Origin: JBQTHP01 sp052389755
GTDB taxonomy: Bacteria; Pseudomonadota; Gammaproteobacteria; Steroidobacterales; Steroidobacteraceae
Length of the DNA stretch: 16,128 nt
NCBI GenBank assembly: GCA_052389755.1
Contig: JBQTHP010000073.1
Coordinates: 1 to 16,128 of the forward strand
Reading direction: 5' to 3'
This document shows positions 8,138 to 14,841 of the stretch, piece after piece. Under the pieces are notes generated by a model, which worked only from the letters and a program-made list of their open reading frames with translations, had not been told where the DNA came from and did not search any database. Both the position numbers and the translations under genes were made by a program. Within the stretch, counting starts at the first letter, position 1; every line of letters begins with the position of its first letter.

Positions 8138-8162
8138 TGTATAGTGTCTTATATAAGAGTTG
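8138..8162. promoter_or_regulatory. Divergent operator with overlapping promoters between gntR and suyA
   Basis: TGTCTTATATAAGAGTTG at 8145-8162 contains the perfect palindrome TCTTATATAAGA (8147-8158); the 16 bases TGTCTTATATAAGAGT differ from full symmetry at only two positions. It matches 18 of 18 bases of the site before the TonB receptor. For the plus strand, TATAGT (8140-8145) is a fair -10 with TTGCGC (8115-8120) 19 bases upstream. For the minus strand, TATACA (8143-8138) is a fair -10 for the regulator gene. Both candidate promoters touch the operator, which fits joint repression. The operator is about 75 bases before suyA and about 55 before gntR. The repeat is certain; the exact promoters are guesses. 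Confidence 0.75.
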
Positions 8163-8236
8163 GTCGTCGCCGCCGTCGCGCACCACGCCGCGCTGCGCTC
8201 GTGCCGTGCCGCAAAACCCGCAGGAGGACTTGAGCC

Positions 8237-8524
8237 GTGAGCGCCCCGCAATTGCTCGTGCACGACCGCCGCGACAACGTCGGCGTCGTCGTGGTCGAAG
8301 GCCTGACGGCGGGCACCGAGATGCTGTGCGTCGTCACCGAGAACGACTCCGATTTCCGGCTCACGGCGCGGCAGGCGATCCCAATCGGTCACAAGGTGGC
8401 GCTGCAGGACCTGAAAGCCGGCGACACGGTGGTGAAGTACGGCCAGGACATCGGCCGCATCGTCGCGCCTGTGGCGAAGGGCGAGCACGTGCACACGCAC
8501 AACCTCAAGACGAAACGGTGGTGA
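8237..8524 (+). CDS. suyA: (2R)-sulfolactate sulfo-lyase, small subunit SuyA
   Basis: A 95-residue SAF-domain protein corresponding to the N-terminal part of altronate dehydratase UxaA. In SuyAB it forms the small subunit that, with SuyB, splits (R)-sulfolactate into pyruvate and sulfite. GHKVALQDLKAGDTVVKYG and KGEHVHTHNLKT are the conserved SAF segments. The GTG start at 8237 follows AGGAGG (8222-8227) at nine bases. No ATG in this frame would keep the whole domain. The stop is ten bases before the suyB start, so the two subunits should be made together. UxaA is normally a single chain of nearly 500 residues; the split into about 95 plus 391 residues is the SuyA/SuyB arrangement. On its own the domain does not tell sulfolactate from altronate; the call rests on SuyB. 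Confidence 0.92.
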   Translation: MSAPQLLVHDRRDNVGVVVVEGLTAGTEMLCVVTENDSDFRLTARQAIPIGHKVALQDLKAGDTVVKYGQDIGRIVAPVAKGEHVHTHNLKTKRW

Positions 8525-8534
8525 GGGCGCCTTG

Positions 8535-9710
8535 ATGAACCACCACGACCGCAAGATCTGGGCGTACCGCCGCGCGAACGGCCGCGTGGGCGTGCGCAAC
8601 CACGTCGCGATCCTGCCGGTGGACGACATCTCGAACGCCGCATGCGAGGCCGTCGCACGCCACATCCAGGGGACGCTCGCCCTGCCCCACGCCTACGGGC
8701 GCCTGCAGTTCGGCGAGGATCTCGAGCTGCATTTCCGCACCATGATCGGCACCGGCGCGAATCCGAACGTCGCCGCGTGCATCGTCATCGGGATCGAGCC
8801 GAGCTGGACGCAGCGCATCGTCGACGGCATCGCAAAGACGGGCAAGCCGGTCGCGGGCTTCGCGATCGAGAACAACGGTGACATCGCGACGGTCGCCGCG
8901 GCCTCGCGCAAAGCGAAGGAGCTCGTGCACTGGGCTTCCGAGCAGGTGCGCACGCAGTGCCCGCTCACCGATCTCTGGATCGCCGCGAAGTGCGGCGAGT
9001 CCGACACGACGACGGGCCTCGCATCCTGTCCGACCGTCGGAAACATGTACGACAAGCTCATCCCGAATGGCATCTACGGCTGCTTCGGCGAGACCTCCGA
9101 GCTCACCGGCGCCGAGCATCTCGCGGCCGCCCGCGCGGCGTCCCCCGAGATCGCCGAGAAATTCATGACGACGTGGAAGGCCTACCAGCGCGACGTGATC
9201 GAAGCGCACAAGACGTCCGACCTTTCGGACAGCCAACCTACGAAGGGCAATATCGCAGGCGGGCTCACCACCATCGAGGAAAAGGCGCTCGGCAACCTCG
9301 AGAAGATCGGCAAGAAGGTGAAGTACATCGACGTGCTGCAGCCCGCCGAGGCGCCCGCGCGCGGCGCGGGCCTGTACTTCATGGATACGTCGTCGGCCGC
9401 AGCCGAATGCTGCACGCTGCAGGCCGCCGCGGGCTACGTGGTGCACATCTTCCCGACGGGCCAGGGCAACGTCATCGGCAATCCGATCATGCCCGTCATC
9501 AAGCTCACGGGTAATCCGCGCACCGCGCGGCTCATGTCGGAGCACATCGATCTCGATATATCGGGAATCGTGCGCCGCGAGATGACGATCGATCAGGCGG
9601 GCGATGCGCTCATCGACATGATTTCGCGCACCGCAAACGGACGCCTCACCGCCGCGGAAGCGCTCGGCCATCGCGAATTCGTCATGACGAAGCTCTACCG
9701 AAGCGCCTGA
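8535..9710 (+). CDS. suyB: (2R)-sulfolactate sulfo-lyase, large subunit SuyB
   Basis: A 391-residue catalytic subunit of the altronate/galactarate dehydratase superfamily. Known SuyB, with SuyA, performs (R)-3-sulfolactate to pyruvate plus sulfite in the cytoplasm and needs iron. The N-terminus YRRANGRVGVRNHVAILPVDD is followed by ALPHAYGRLQFGEDL, AAKCGESDTTTGLASCPTVG, QPTKGNIAGGLTTIEEKALG and FPTGQGNVIGNPIMPV. These agree with SuyB as I remember it; UxaA has HTYGCSQLGDD, ECGGSDGLSG and FSTGRGTPYGG at those places. The start is ATG 8535 with GAGGG seven bases before it. A TTG one codon earlier is in frame but less likely. This is the firmest evidence in the window that the substrate is an organosulfonate. 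Confidence 0.93.
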   Translation: MNHHDRKIWAYRRANGRVGVRNHVAILPVDDISNAACEAVARHIQGTLALPHAYGRLQFGEDLELHFRTMIGTGANPNVAACIVIGIEPSWTQRIVDGIAKTGKPVAGFAIENNGDIATVAAASRKAKELVHWASEQVRTQCPLTDLWIAAKCGESDTTTGLASCPTVGNMYDKLIPNGIYGCFGETSELTGAEHLAAARAASPEIAEKFMTTWKAYQRDVIEAHKTSDLSDSQPTKGNIAGGLTTIEEKALGNLEKIGKKVKYIDVLQPAEAPARGAGLYFMDTSSAAAECCTLQAAAGYVVHIFPTGQGNVIGNPIMPVIKLTGNPRTARLMSEHIDLDISGIVRREMTIDQAGDALIDMISRTANGRLTAAEALGHREFVMTKLYRSA

Positions 9711-9722
9711 GAGATCCTGCCG

Positions 9723-10748
9723 ATGAGCGACAGCGTCCGCCTCGACATCGCGGCCGCCGCGGCGCTCGCTACCGAAGCGCTGATCGCGAGCCGCACCAGC
9801 CGCGAGAACGCGGCACCGACCGCACGCGCGCTCGTCGCCGCGGAGGTCGATGGCCAGCCCGGGCACGGGCTGGCGCGCGTACCCACATATGCGATTCAAT
9901 CCCGGGCGGGCAAAGTGCATGGCTTCGCCCGGGCGAGCGCCGAACAGATCGCGCCCGCTGCGCTGCGCGTGGATGGGCATCTCGGGTTCGCTTACCCCGC
10001 GATCGATCTTGCGGTGTCGCAGCTCGTACCGCTCGCGCGCGCGAACGGCATTGCGGTCGCGTCCATTTTTCACTCTCACCATTTCGGTCAGGCAGGCGCG
10101 CACGCCGAACGGCTGGCGCGCGAGGGCCTGATCGCGCTCGTCTTCGGCAACACTCCGAAAGCGATGGCGTTCTGGGGCGGTCGATCGCCGATGCTCGGCA
10201 CCAATCCTCTGGCCTTTGCAGCGCCTTTGCCGGCTCGCGCCGGCGGGCCGCTCGTGATCGACCTCGCGCTCACCGTCGCCGCGCGTGCGAAGATCGTCGC
10301 GGCCCAGAAAGCCGGCGAGCGCATCCCGGCCGACTGGGCCGTCGATCGCGACGGCAAGCCGACGACCGATCCGACCGCCGCGCTCGCGGGCACGCTCCTT
10401 CCGATCGGCGGTGCGAAGGGCGGCGCGCTCGCACTGATGATCGAAATTCTTGCCGCCGCGCTCACGGGAAGCAGCTTCGCGTGGGAAGCGAGCAGCATGT
10501 TCGACGACAAGGACGGCCCTCCGGATATGGGACATCTCTTCATTGCGCTCGACCCGCAGCGACTCTCCGGCGGCATGTTCGACTCGCGCATGGCGATCCT
10601 CCTCGAGGCGATTGCACACGAGCCCGAAGTGCGTCTCCCGGGCTCGCGGCGCATCGCGCTGCGGGAACGCGCCGCGCGCGAAGGCGTCGCGATCCCAGCC
10701 GCGCTGCATGCGGAGATCCGCTCTCTCATCGCGACGCGCCCGTCATGA
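9723..10748 (+). CDS. comC: (R)-sulfolactate dehydrogenase ComC-like (malate/L-lactate dehydrogenase family)
   Basis: A 341-residue NAD(P)-dependent oxidoreductase of the Ldh2/ComC/YlbC family, which has its own fold unrelated to classical lactate dehydrogenases. ComC interconverts sulfopyruvate and (R)-3-sulfolactate. Seen here: EVDGQPGHGLARVP with H48 and R52, SHHFGQAG with H119/H120, the nucleotide-binding GNTPKAMAFWGGRSPMLGTNPLAFAAP (142-168) and GGAKGGALALMIE (229-241). GAGAG lies a few bases before ATG 9723. The stop overlaps the next gene as ATGA. Its place directly after suyAB supports sulfolactate over malate, lactate or ureidoglycolate. The likely direction here is reduction of sulfopyruvate to the (R)-isomer that SuyAB accepts. 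Confidence 0.88.
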   Translation: MSDSVRLDIAAAAALATEALIASRTSRENAAPTARALVAAEVDGQPGHGLARVPTYAIQSRAGKVHGFARASAEQIAPAALRVDGHLGFAYPAIDLAVSQLVPLARANGIAVASIFHSHHFGQAGAHAERLAREGLIALVFGNTPKAMAFWGGRSPMLGTNPLAFAAPLPARAGGPLVIDLALTVAARAKIVAAQKAGERIPADWAVDRDGKPTTDPTAALAGTLLPIGGAKGGALALMIEILAAALTGSSFAWEASSMFDDKDGPPDMGHLFIALDPQRLSGGMFDSRMAILLEAIAHEPEVRLPGSRRIALRERAAREGVAIPAALHAEIRSLIATRPS

Positions 10749-11668
10749 CCGACATCGTCATCTCGGAATTCATGGACGAGGCCGTCGTGCGCTCCGTGTT
10801 CGAAGGCCGGGATGTTCTCTACGATCCGGGGCTCGTAGATCAGCCGGAACGCCTGTCGCGCGCGCTTGCCGATGCACGCGCGCTCATCGTGCGCAATCGG
10901 ACGCAGGTGCGCGGTCCGCTGCTCGCCAGCGCCCCGAAGCTGCGAGTCGTCGGCCGGCTCGGCGTGGGGCTCGACAACATCGACGTCGATGCGTGCAGGG
11001 CTCGCGGCGTCGCGGTGCATCCGGCGACCGGCGCAAACGATGCATCGGTCGCGGAATACGTGATCACCGCGGCTCTCGTGCTGCTGCGCCGCGCGTGGTT
11101 CGCGACGAGCGAGATCGCTGCCGGCACCTGGCCGCGGATGCAGCTCATCGGTCGCGAGGCATCCGGAAAGTCTCTCGGTCTCCTCGGATTCGGCGCGATC
11201 GCGCGAGAGACCGCGCGGCGCGGGCGCGCGCTTGGGATGCGTGTGCGCGCTTTCGATCCGCACCTGCCCGCGGGCGATGCCGCGTGGACGGCAGCGGAGC
11301 GCATCTCGTTCGAAACGCTCCTGGCCGAGAGCGACGTGGTGAGTCTGCATGTGCCGCTCACGCCCGAGACGCGCCATCTGATCGACGCGCGGGCGATCGG
11401 CCGCATGAAGCGCGACGCGATCCTGATCAACGCCGCGCGCGGCGGAGTCGTCGATGAGGCGGCGCTGGTCGCAGCGCTCAGGGAGCAGCGCCTTGGCGGC
11501 GCGGCGCTCGACGTCTTCGAGCTCGAGCCGGGGGACGCAAACGCCGGGCAGCGGTTCGCCGGCATCCCGAATCTCATCCTGACCCCGCACATCGCGGGCG
11601 TCACCGACGAGTCGAACGTGCGCGTGAGCGACGTGACCGCGCGCGCCGTGCTCGCTCATCTCAGATGA
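10745..11668 (+). CDS. slcC: (S)-sulfolactate dehydrogenase SlcC-like (D-2-hydroxyacid dehydrogenase family)
   Basis: A 307-residue enzyme of the D-isomer-specific 2-hydroxyacid dehydrogenase family, the family of SlcC and phosphoglycerate dehydrogenase. SlcC oxidises (S)-3-sulfolactate to sulfopyruvate with NAD+. The nucleotide-binding turn is LLGFGAIA (146-153), with Ala in place of the third Gly, and D171 in RAFDP suggests NAD+ preference. Catalytic residues are R232 in NAARGGVVDE, E261 in DVFELEP and H282 in TPHIAG, at spacings close to those in SerA. The chosen ATG overlaps the comC stop as ATGA; longer in-frame starts would run deep into comC. There is no ACT domain, so it is not full-length E. 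coli-type SerA. The end overlaps glpD as ATGA. Confidence 0.87.
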   Translation: MTDIVISEFMDEAVVRSVFEGRDVLYDPGLVDQPERLSRALADARALIVRNRTQVRGPLLASAPKLRVVGRLGVGLDNIDVDACRARGVAVHPATGANDASVAEYVITAALVLLRRAWFATSEIAAGTWPRMQLIGREASGKSLGLLGFGAIARETARRGRALGMRVRAFDPHLPAGDAAWTAAERISFETLLAESDVVSLHVPLTPETRHLIDARAIGRMKRDAILINAARGGVVDEAALVAALREQRLGGAALDVFELEPGDANAGQRFAGIPNLILTPHIAGVTDESNVRVSDVTARAVLAHLR

Positions 11669-13197
11669 CCGTCAGCCGCCAGACGTCAGCCGTCAGCCCC
11701 TCATCCTGCGACCTCCTCGTCGTCGGCGGCGGCGTGAACGGCGCCGGCATCGCGCGCGATGCGGCGGGTCGAGGCCTCAACGTCCTCCTCGTGGAGCAGC
11801 ACGATCTCGCGGCGCACACCTCTTCCGCGAGCACCAAGCTGATTCACGGCGGCCTGCGCTATCTCGAATTCCTGCACTTCGGGCTCGTCCGTAAGGCGCT
11901 CATCGAGCGCGAGGTACTGCTCGAGGCCGGTCCTCACATCATGTGGCCGCTGCGCTTCGTCATGCCGCACGATGCGCATCTGCGACCCGCGTGGATGATT
12001 CGCGCGGGCCTTCTGCTGTACGACAACCTCGCCCGCCGCAGACACCTCGCCGGATCGGCGGCCATCGATCTCCGGGCGCATCCAGCGGGCGTGCCGCTCG
12101 ATGCGCGTTATCGAAGCGGCTTCGTGTACTCCGACGGCTGGGTGGACGATGCGCGGCTCGTCGTCCTGAACGCGCTCGACGCCGCGGAGCTCGGCGCGAC
12201 GGTGCTCACGCGCACGCGATGTGAGCGGATCACGCATTCGGGCGACGGCTGGAGTGCGACGCTCGCCGCCGCAGACGGTACGACCCGAAGCGTCCAGGCT
12301 CGAGCAGTCGTGAATGCCACCGGTCCGTGGGTGAGCCGTTTCCTTGGCGAAGCGACGCCGGCCACGGCCGTGCGCACGGTGCGGCTCGTGAAGGGCAGCC
12401 ACATCGTCGTGCGCCAGCTGTTCGAGCACCGTTTCGCGTACATCTTCCAGAGTCCCGACAAGCGCATCGTGTTCGCGATTCCGTACGAGCAGGAGTTCAC
12501 GCTCATCGGAACGACCGACCTCGAACATCGCGGCGAGCCCGGCGACGCGCGCATCGACGAGCGCGAGATCCGCTACCTGTGCGAAATGGCGAATCGCTAC
12601 TTCACGCGCAAGATCGCCGCCGCCGACGTCGTGTGGAGCTATGCAGGAGTTCGACCCCTGCTCGACGACGAGTCGGAGGATCCGAGGAGCGTCACCCGCG
12701 ACTATGCGCTCGAGCTGAATCCGGGCGGGCCGCCTCTGCTGTCGGTGTTCGGCGGCAAGATCACGACTTACCGAAAGCTCGCCGAGGAGGCGGTGGACCG
12801 TCTCGCACGCGGACTGCGCTGCGAGCAACCGACGTGGACCGCGCGCGCGCCGCTGCCCGGCGGCGATCTGCCCGGGGGAAGCTTTGCCGTCTTTCTGCGC
12901 ACGCTCGAGCGACGCTACCCCTGGCTGCCGGCGGTGCTCCGACAGCGCTATGCGCGCGCCTACGGCACGAGGGTCGATCGCATGCTGAACGGCGCAGGCT
13001 CGATCGCCGATCTCGGCCGAGCCGTGCTGCCGGGGCTTTACGAGCGCGAGATCGACTACCTTCGCCGCGAGGAATGGGCGCGCTCGGCAGAGGACGTGCT
13101 CTGGAGGCGCACGAAGCTCGGGCTGCATCTGCCGGGCGAGAGCGCAGGGGAGCTCGCGGCGTGGCTGCTGAGGAACGAGGCTCGCTCGGTCGCGTAG
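11665..13197 (+). CDS. glpD: Aerobic glycerol-3-phosphate dehydrogenase GlpD
   Basis: A 510-residue FAD enzyme that oxidises sn-glycerol 3-phosphate to DHAP and passes electrons to quinone at the inner membrane. The FAD-binding motif is LLVVGGGVNGAGIARDAAGRG (17-37). Further GlpD landmarks are SSASTKLIHGGLRYLE, PHDAHLRPAWMIRAGLL, VNATGPWVSRFL, RLVKGSHIVV, KRIVFAIPYEQEFTLIGTTD, SYAGVRPLLDDESEDPRSVTRDY and LSVFGGKITTYRKLAE. The length is usual for the family. The ATG overlaps the slcC stop. About ten extra residues before the FAD motif (MTVSRQTSAVSPSS) come from a short GTCAGCC repeat and are probably unstructured. Being fused by overlap to a sulfolactate operon suggests it handles glycerol from sulfoquinovosyl-glycerol, not general glycerol growth. 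Confidence 0.97.
   Translation: MTVSRQTSAVSPSSCDLLVVGGGVNGAGIARDAAGRGLNVLLVEQHDLAAHTSSASTKLIHGGLRYLEFLHFGLVRKALIEREVLLEAGPHIMWPLRFVMPHDAHLRPAWMIRAGLLLYDNLARRRHLAGSAAIDLRAHPAGVPLDARYRSGFVYSDGWVDDARLVVLNALDAAELGATVLTRTRCERITHSGDGWSATLAAADGTTRSVQARAVVNATGPWVSRFLGEATPATAVRTVRLVKGSHIVVRQLFEHRFAYIFQSPDKRIVFAIPYEQEFTLIGTTDLEHRGEPGDARIDEREIRYLCEMANRYFTRKIAAADVVWSYAGVRPLLDDESEDPRSVTRDYALELNPGGPPLLSVFGGKITTYRKLAEEAVDRLARGLRCEQPTWTARAPLPGGDLPGGSFAVFLRTLERRYPWLPAVLRQRYARAYGTRVDRMLNGAGSIADLGRAVLPGLYEREIDYLRREEWARSAEDVLWRRTKLGLHLPGESAGELAAWLLRNEARSVA
11671..11698 (+). repeat. Three GTCAGCC copies at the start of glpD
   Basis: GTCAGCC occurs at 11671-11677, 11685-11691 and 11692-11698, the last two in tandem. 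A further copy (14701-14707) follows the glpK stop. The repeat encodes the low-complexity leader of GlpD. It may be a small slippage-prone insertion at the slcC/glpD junction; no larger mobile element is visible. Confidence 0.55.
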
Positions 13198-13207
13198 GAG
13201 GTTTCGC

Positions 13208-14692
13208 ATGCCGCGCTTCATTCTTGCGATCGATCAGGGCACGACCAGCTCGCGATCGATCCTGTTCGATCACGGTGGAAACGCCGTCGCGCTCGCGCAG
13301 CGCGAGCTCACGCAGCACTTTCCGCAATCCGGCTGGGTGGAGCACGATGCCAACGAGATCTGGTCGTCGCAGGCCGCGACCATTGCCGAGGTGCTCGCCA
13401 AAGCGAAAGCATCGGCGAAGGACCTCGCCGCGGTGGGCATCACGAATCAGCGCGAGACGACACTCCTCTGGGATCGACGATCGGGAGACCCCATAGCGCG
13501 CGCGATCGTCTGGCAGGACCGCCGTACCGCAGAGCTCTGCGCGCGCCTCGCGGCGGCGGGGCACGAAGCGCTCGTCGCGGAACATACCGGGCTCCTGCTC
13601 GACCCGTATTTCTCCGGCACGAAGCTCACATGGCTGCTCGACAACGTGGCGGGCGCTCGCGCGCGAGCGGACCGCGGTGAGCTCGCGTTCGGCACGATCG
13701 ATAGCTGGCTCGCGTGGAAGCTCTCGGGCGGCGCGCTGCACATCACGGATGCGACCAATGCGAGCCGCACGCTTCTCTGCAACCTCGCGACCGGCGACTG
13801 GGACGAACAAATGCTCGAGCTGTTTCGCGTGCCGCGGTCCGTGCTGCCGAAGATCGTCGCTTCGTCGATGTCGAGCCCGCCGACCGCCACAATCGAAGGC
13901 AGGGCCGTGCCTCTCGCGGGCATCGCCGGCGACCAGCAGGCCGCTCTCTTCGGCCAGACCTGCTTCAAGCCCGGCATGGCGAAGAACACCTACGGCACCG
14001 GCTGCTTCCTGCTCATGAACACGGGTGACCAGCCGCTCGCATCCAGACACCGCCTGCTGACGACGATTGCCTGGCGCCGCGATCGTCTGCAGTACGCGCT
14101 CGAGGGCAGCGTATTCGTCGGTGGCGCGGTGGTGCAGTGGCTGCGCGACGGCCTCGGCATCATCGAGCGTTCGGCCGACGTCGAGACGCTCGCGGCGAGC
14201 GTGCCGGATCACGGTGGCGTCTATCTGGTGCCCGCATTCACCGGCCTCGGCAGCCCGCACTGGGACGCATACGCGCGCGGAACGATGGTCGGACTCTCGC
14301 GGGGCACGACGCGTGGGCACATCGCGCGCGCGGCGCTCGAGTCCATCGCTTTTCAGAGCGCCGAGCTGCTCGCGGCCATGCAACAGGATGCACATCAGCC
14401 GCTCCTCGAGCTGCGAGTCGACGGCGGCGCGACCGCGAACGATCTGCTCATGCAGTTTCAGGCCGACATCCTCGGCGTGCCGGTGGTGCGGCCGAAGGTC
14501 ACCGAAACGACCGCGCTCGGCGCTGCCTGTCTCGCCGGCCTCGCGGTGGGATTCTGGAGCTCTCTCGATGATCTGTCCCGAAACTGGCAGATCGACCGTC
14601 GCTTCGAGCCGGTCATGACCCGCGACGAGGCCGGCACGCGCATGCACGAATGGTCCCGCGCCATAGAGCGCGCGCGGGGATGGGCGCGCTAA
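13208..14692 (+). CDS. glpK: Glycerol kinase GlpK
   Basis: A 494-residue FGGY-family kinase that converts glycerol and ATP to glycerol 3-phosphate, the GlpD substrate. The ATP/phosphate motif AIDQGTTSSRSILFD is at 7-21. Glycerol contacts are R82-E83 in TNQRETT, W102 in IVWQDRRT, a tyrosine in LLLDPYFSGTK and an aspartate in GIAGDQQAALFGQ. GGAVVQWLRDGLGII and DGGATANDLLMQFQADILG complete the family pattern. AGGAGG sits on the glpD stop, about six bases before ATG 13208, so the two are cotranscribed. No glycerol facilitator GlpF is beside it, unlike usual glp operons. This fits an internal glycerol source, namely glycoside hydrolysis in the cytoplasm. It is the last gene of the rightward operon. 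Confidence 0.97.
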   Translation: MPRFILAIDQGTTSSRSILFDHGGNAVALAQRELTQHFPQSGWVEHDANEIWSSQAATIAEVLAKAKASAKDLAAVGITNQRETTLLWDRRSGDPIARAIVWQDRRTAELCARLAAAGHEALVAEHTGLLLDPYFSGTKLTWLLDNVAGARARADRGELAFGTIDSWLAWKLSGGALHITDATNASRTLLCNLATGDWDEQMLELFRVPRSVLPKIVASSMSSPPTATIEGRAVPLAGIAGDQQAALFGQTCFKPGMAKNTYGTGCFLLMNTGDQPLASRHRLLTTIAWRRDRLQYALEGSVFVGGAVVQWLRDGLGIIERSADVETLAASVPDHGGVYLVPAFTGLGSPHWDAYARGTMVGLSRGTTRGHIARAALESIAFQSAELLAAMQQDAHQPLLELRVDGGATANDLLMQFQADILGVPVVRPKVTETTALGAACLAGLAVGFWSSLDDLSRNWQIDRRFEPVMTRDEAGTRMHEWSRAIERARGWAR

Positions 14693-14700
14693 GGCGCGCC
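14683..14700 (+). terminator. GC hairpin over the glpK stop, possible weak terminator
   Basis: GGCGCGC (14683-14689), loop TAAG (14690-14693) and GCGCGCC (14694-14700) form a perfect seven-pair hairpin whose loop holds the stop codon TAA. No T-run follows directly; CTTTTT comes about twenty bases later. It could end the operon inefficiently or protect the transcript end. It does not meet the usual rule for an intrinsic terminator. Confidence 0.35.
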
Positions 14701-14796
14701 GTCAGCCGATCCCGTGCTGCTCTTTTTCCAGGCGGTAGCCCTTCCCACTGTGACGCGGCTCGCAAATCGCACCGCCCGTTCACGGCCACGCGCTGC

Positions 14797-14809
14797 GACA
14801 GATTCTGTC
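14797..14809. promoter_or_regulatory. Short perfect inverted repeat before the two-helix membrane protein gene
   Basis: GACAGA, one T, then TCTGTC form a perfect palindrome about 32 bases before the ATG at 14842. Its place in a promoter-like region, with TAGCTT (14815-14820) as a possible -10, fits an operator. No second copy was noticed in the window, and a six-base arm can arise by chance. Confidence 0.25.
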
Positions 14810-14841
14810 CGTGCTAGCTTTGCGCACGGGAGTGAGAGTCC

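Noticed and set aside
8090..8665. Upstream extension of the GntR regulator
   Set aside because: The added residues would cover the operator and antisense suyA; the DNA-binding domain begins just after ATG 8089.
8237..9710. Altronate or galactarate dehydratase (UxaA/GarD) split by a frameshift
   Set aside because: Both parts have their own ribosome site and clean ends, and the large part carries SuyB-like motifs (AYGRLQFGED, CGESDTTTG, FPTGQGN) and no UxaA ones. No uronate genes are nearby.
8505..11659. Long minus-strand open frames opposite suyB, comC and slcC
   Set aside because: Their composition is typical of shadow frames (Arg, His, Asp rich) with no recognisable domain.
10745..11668. 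D-3-phosphoglycerate dehydrogenase SerA for serine synthesis
   Set aside because: The family matches, but the gene overlaps comC and glpD in a sulfolactate operon and has no ACT regulatory domain.
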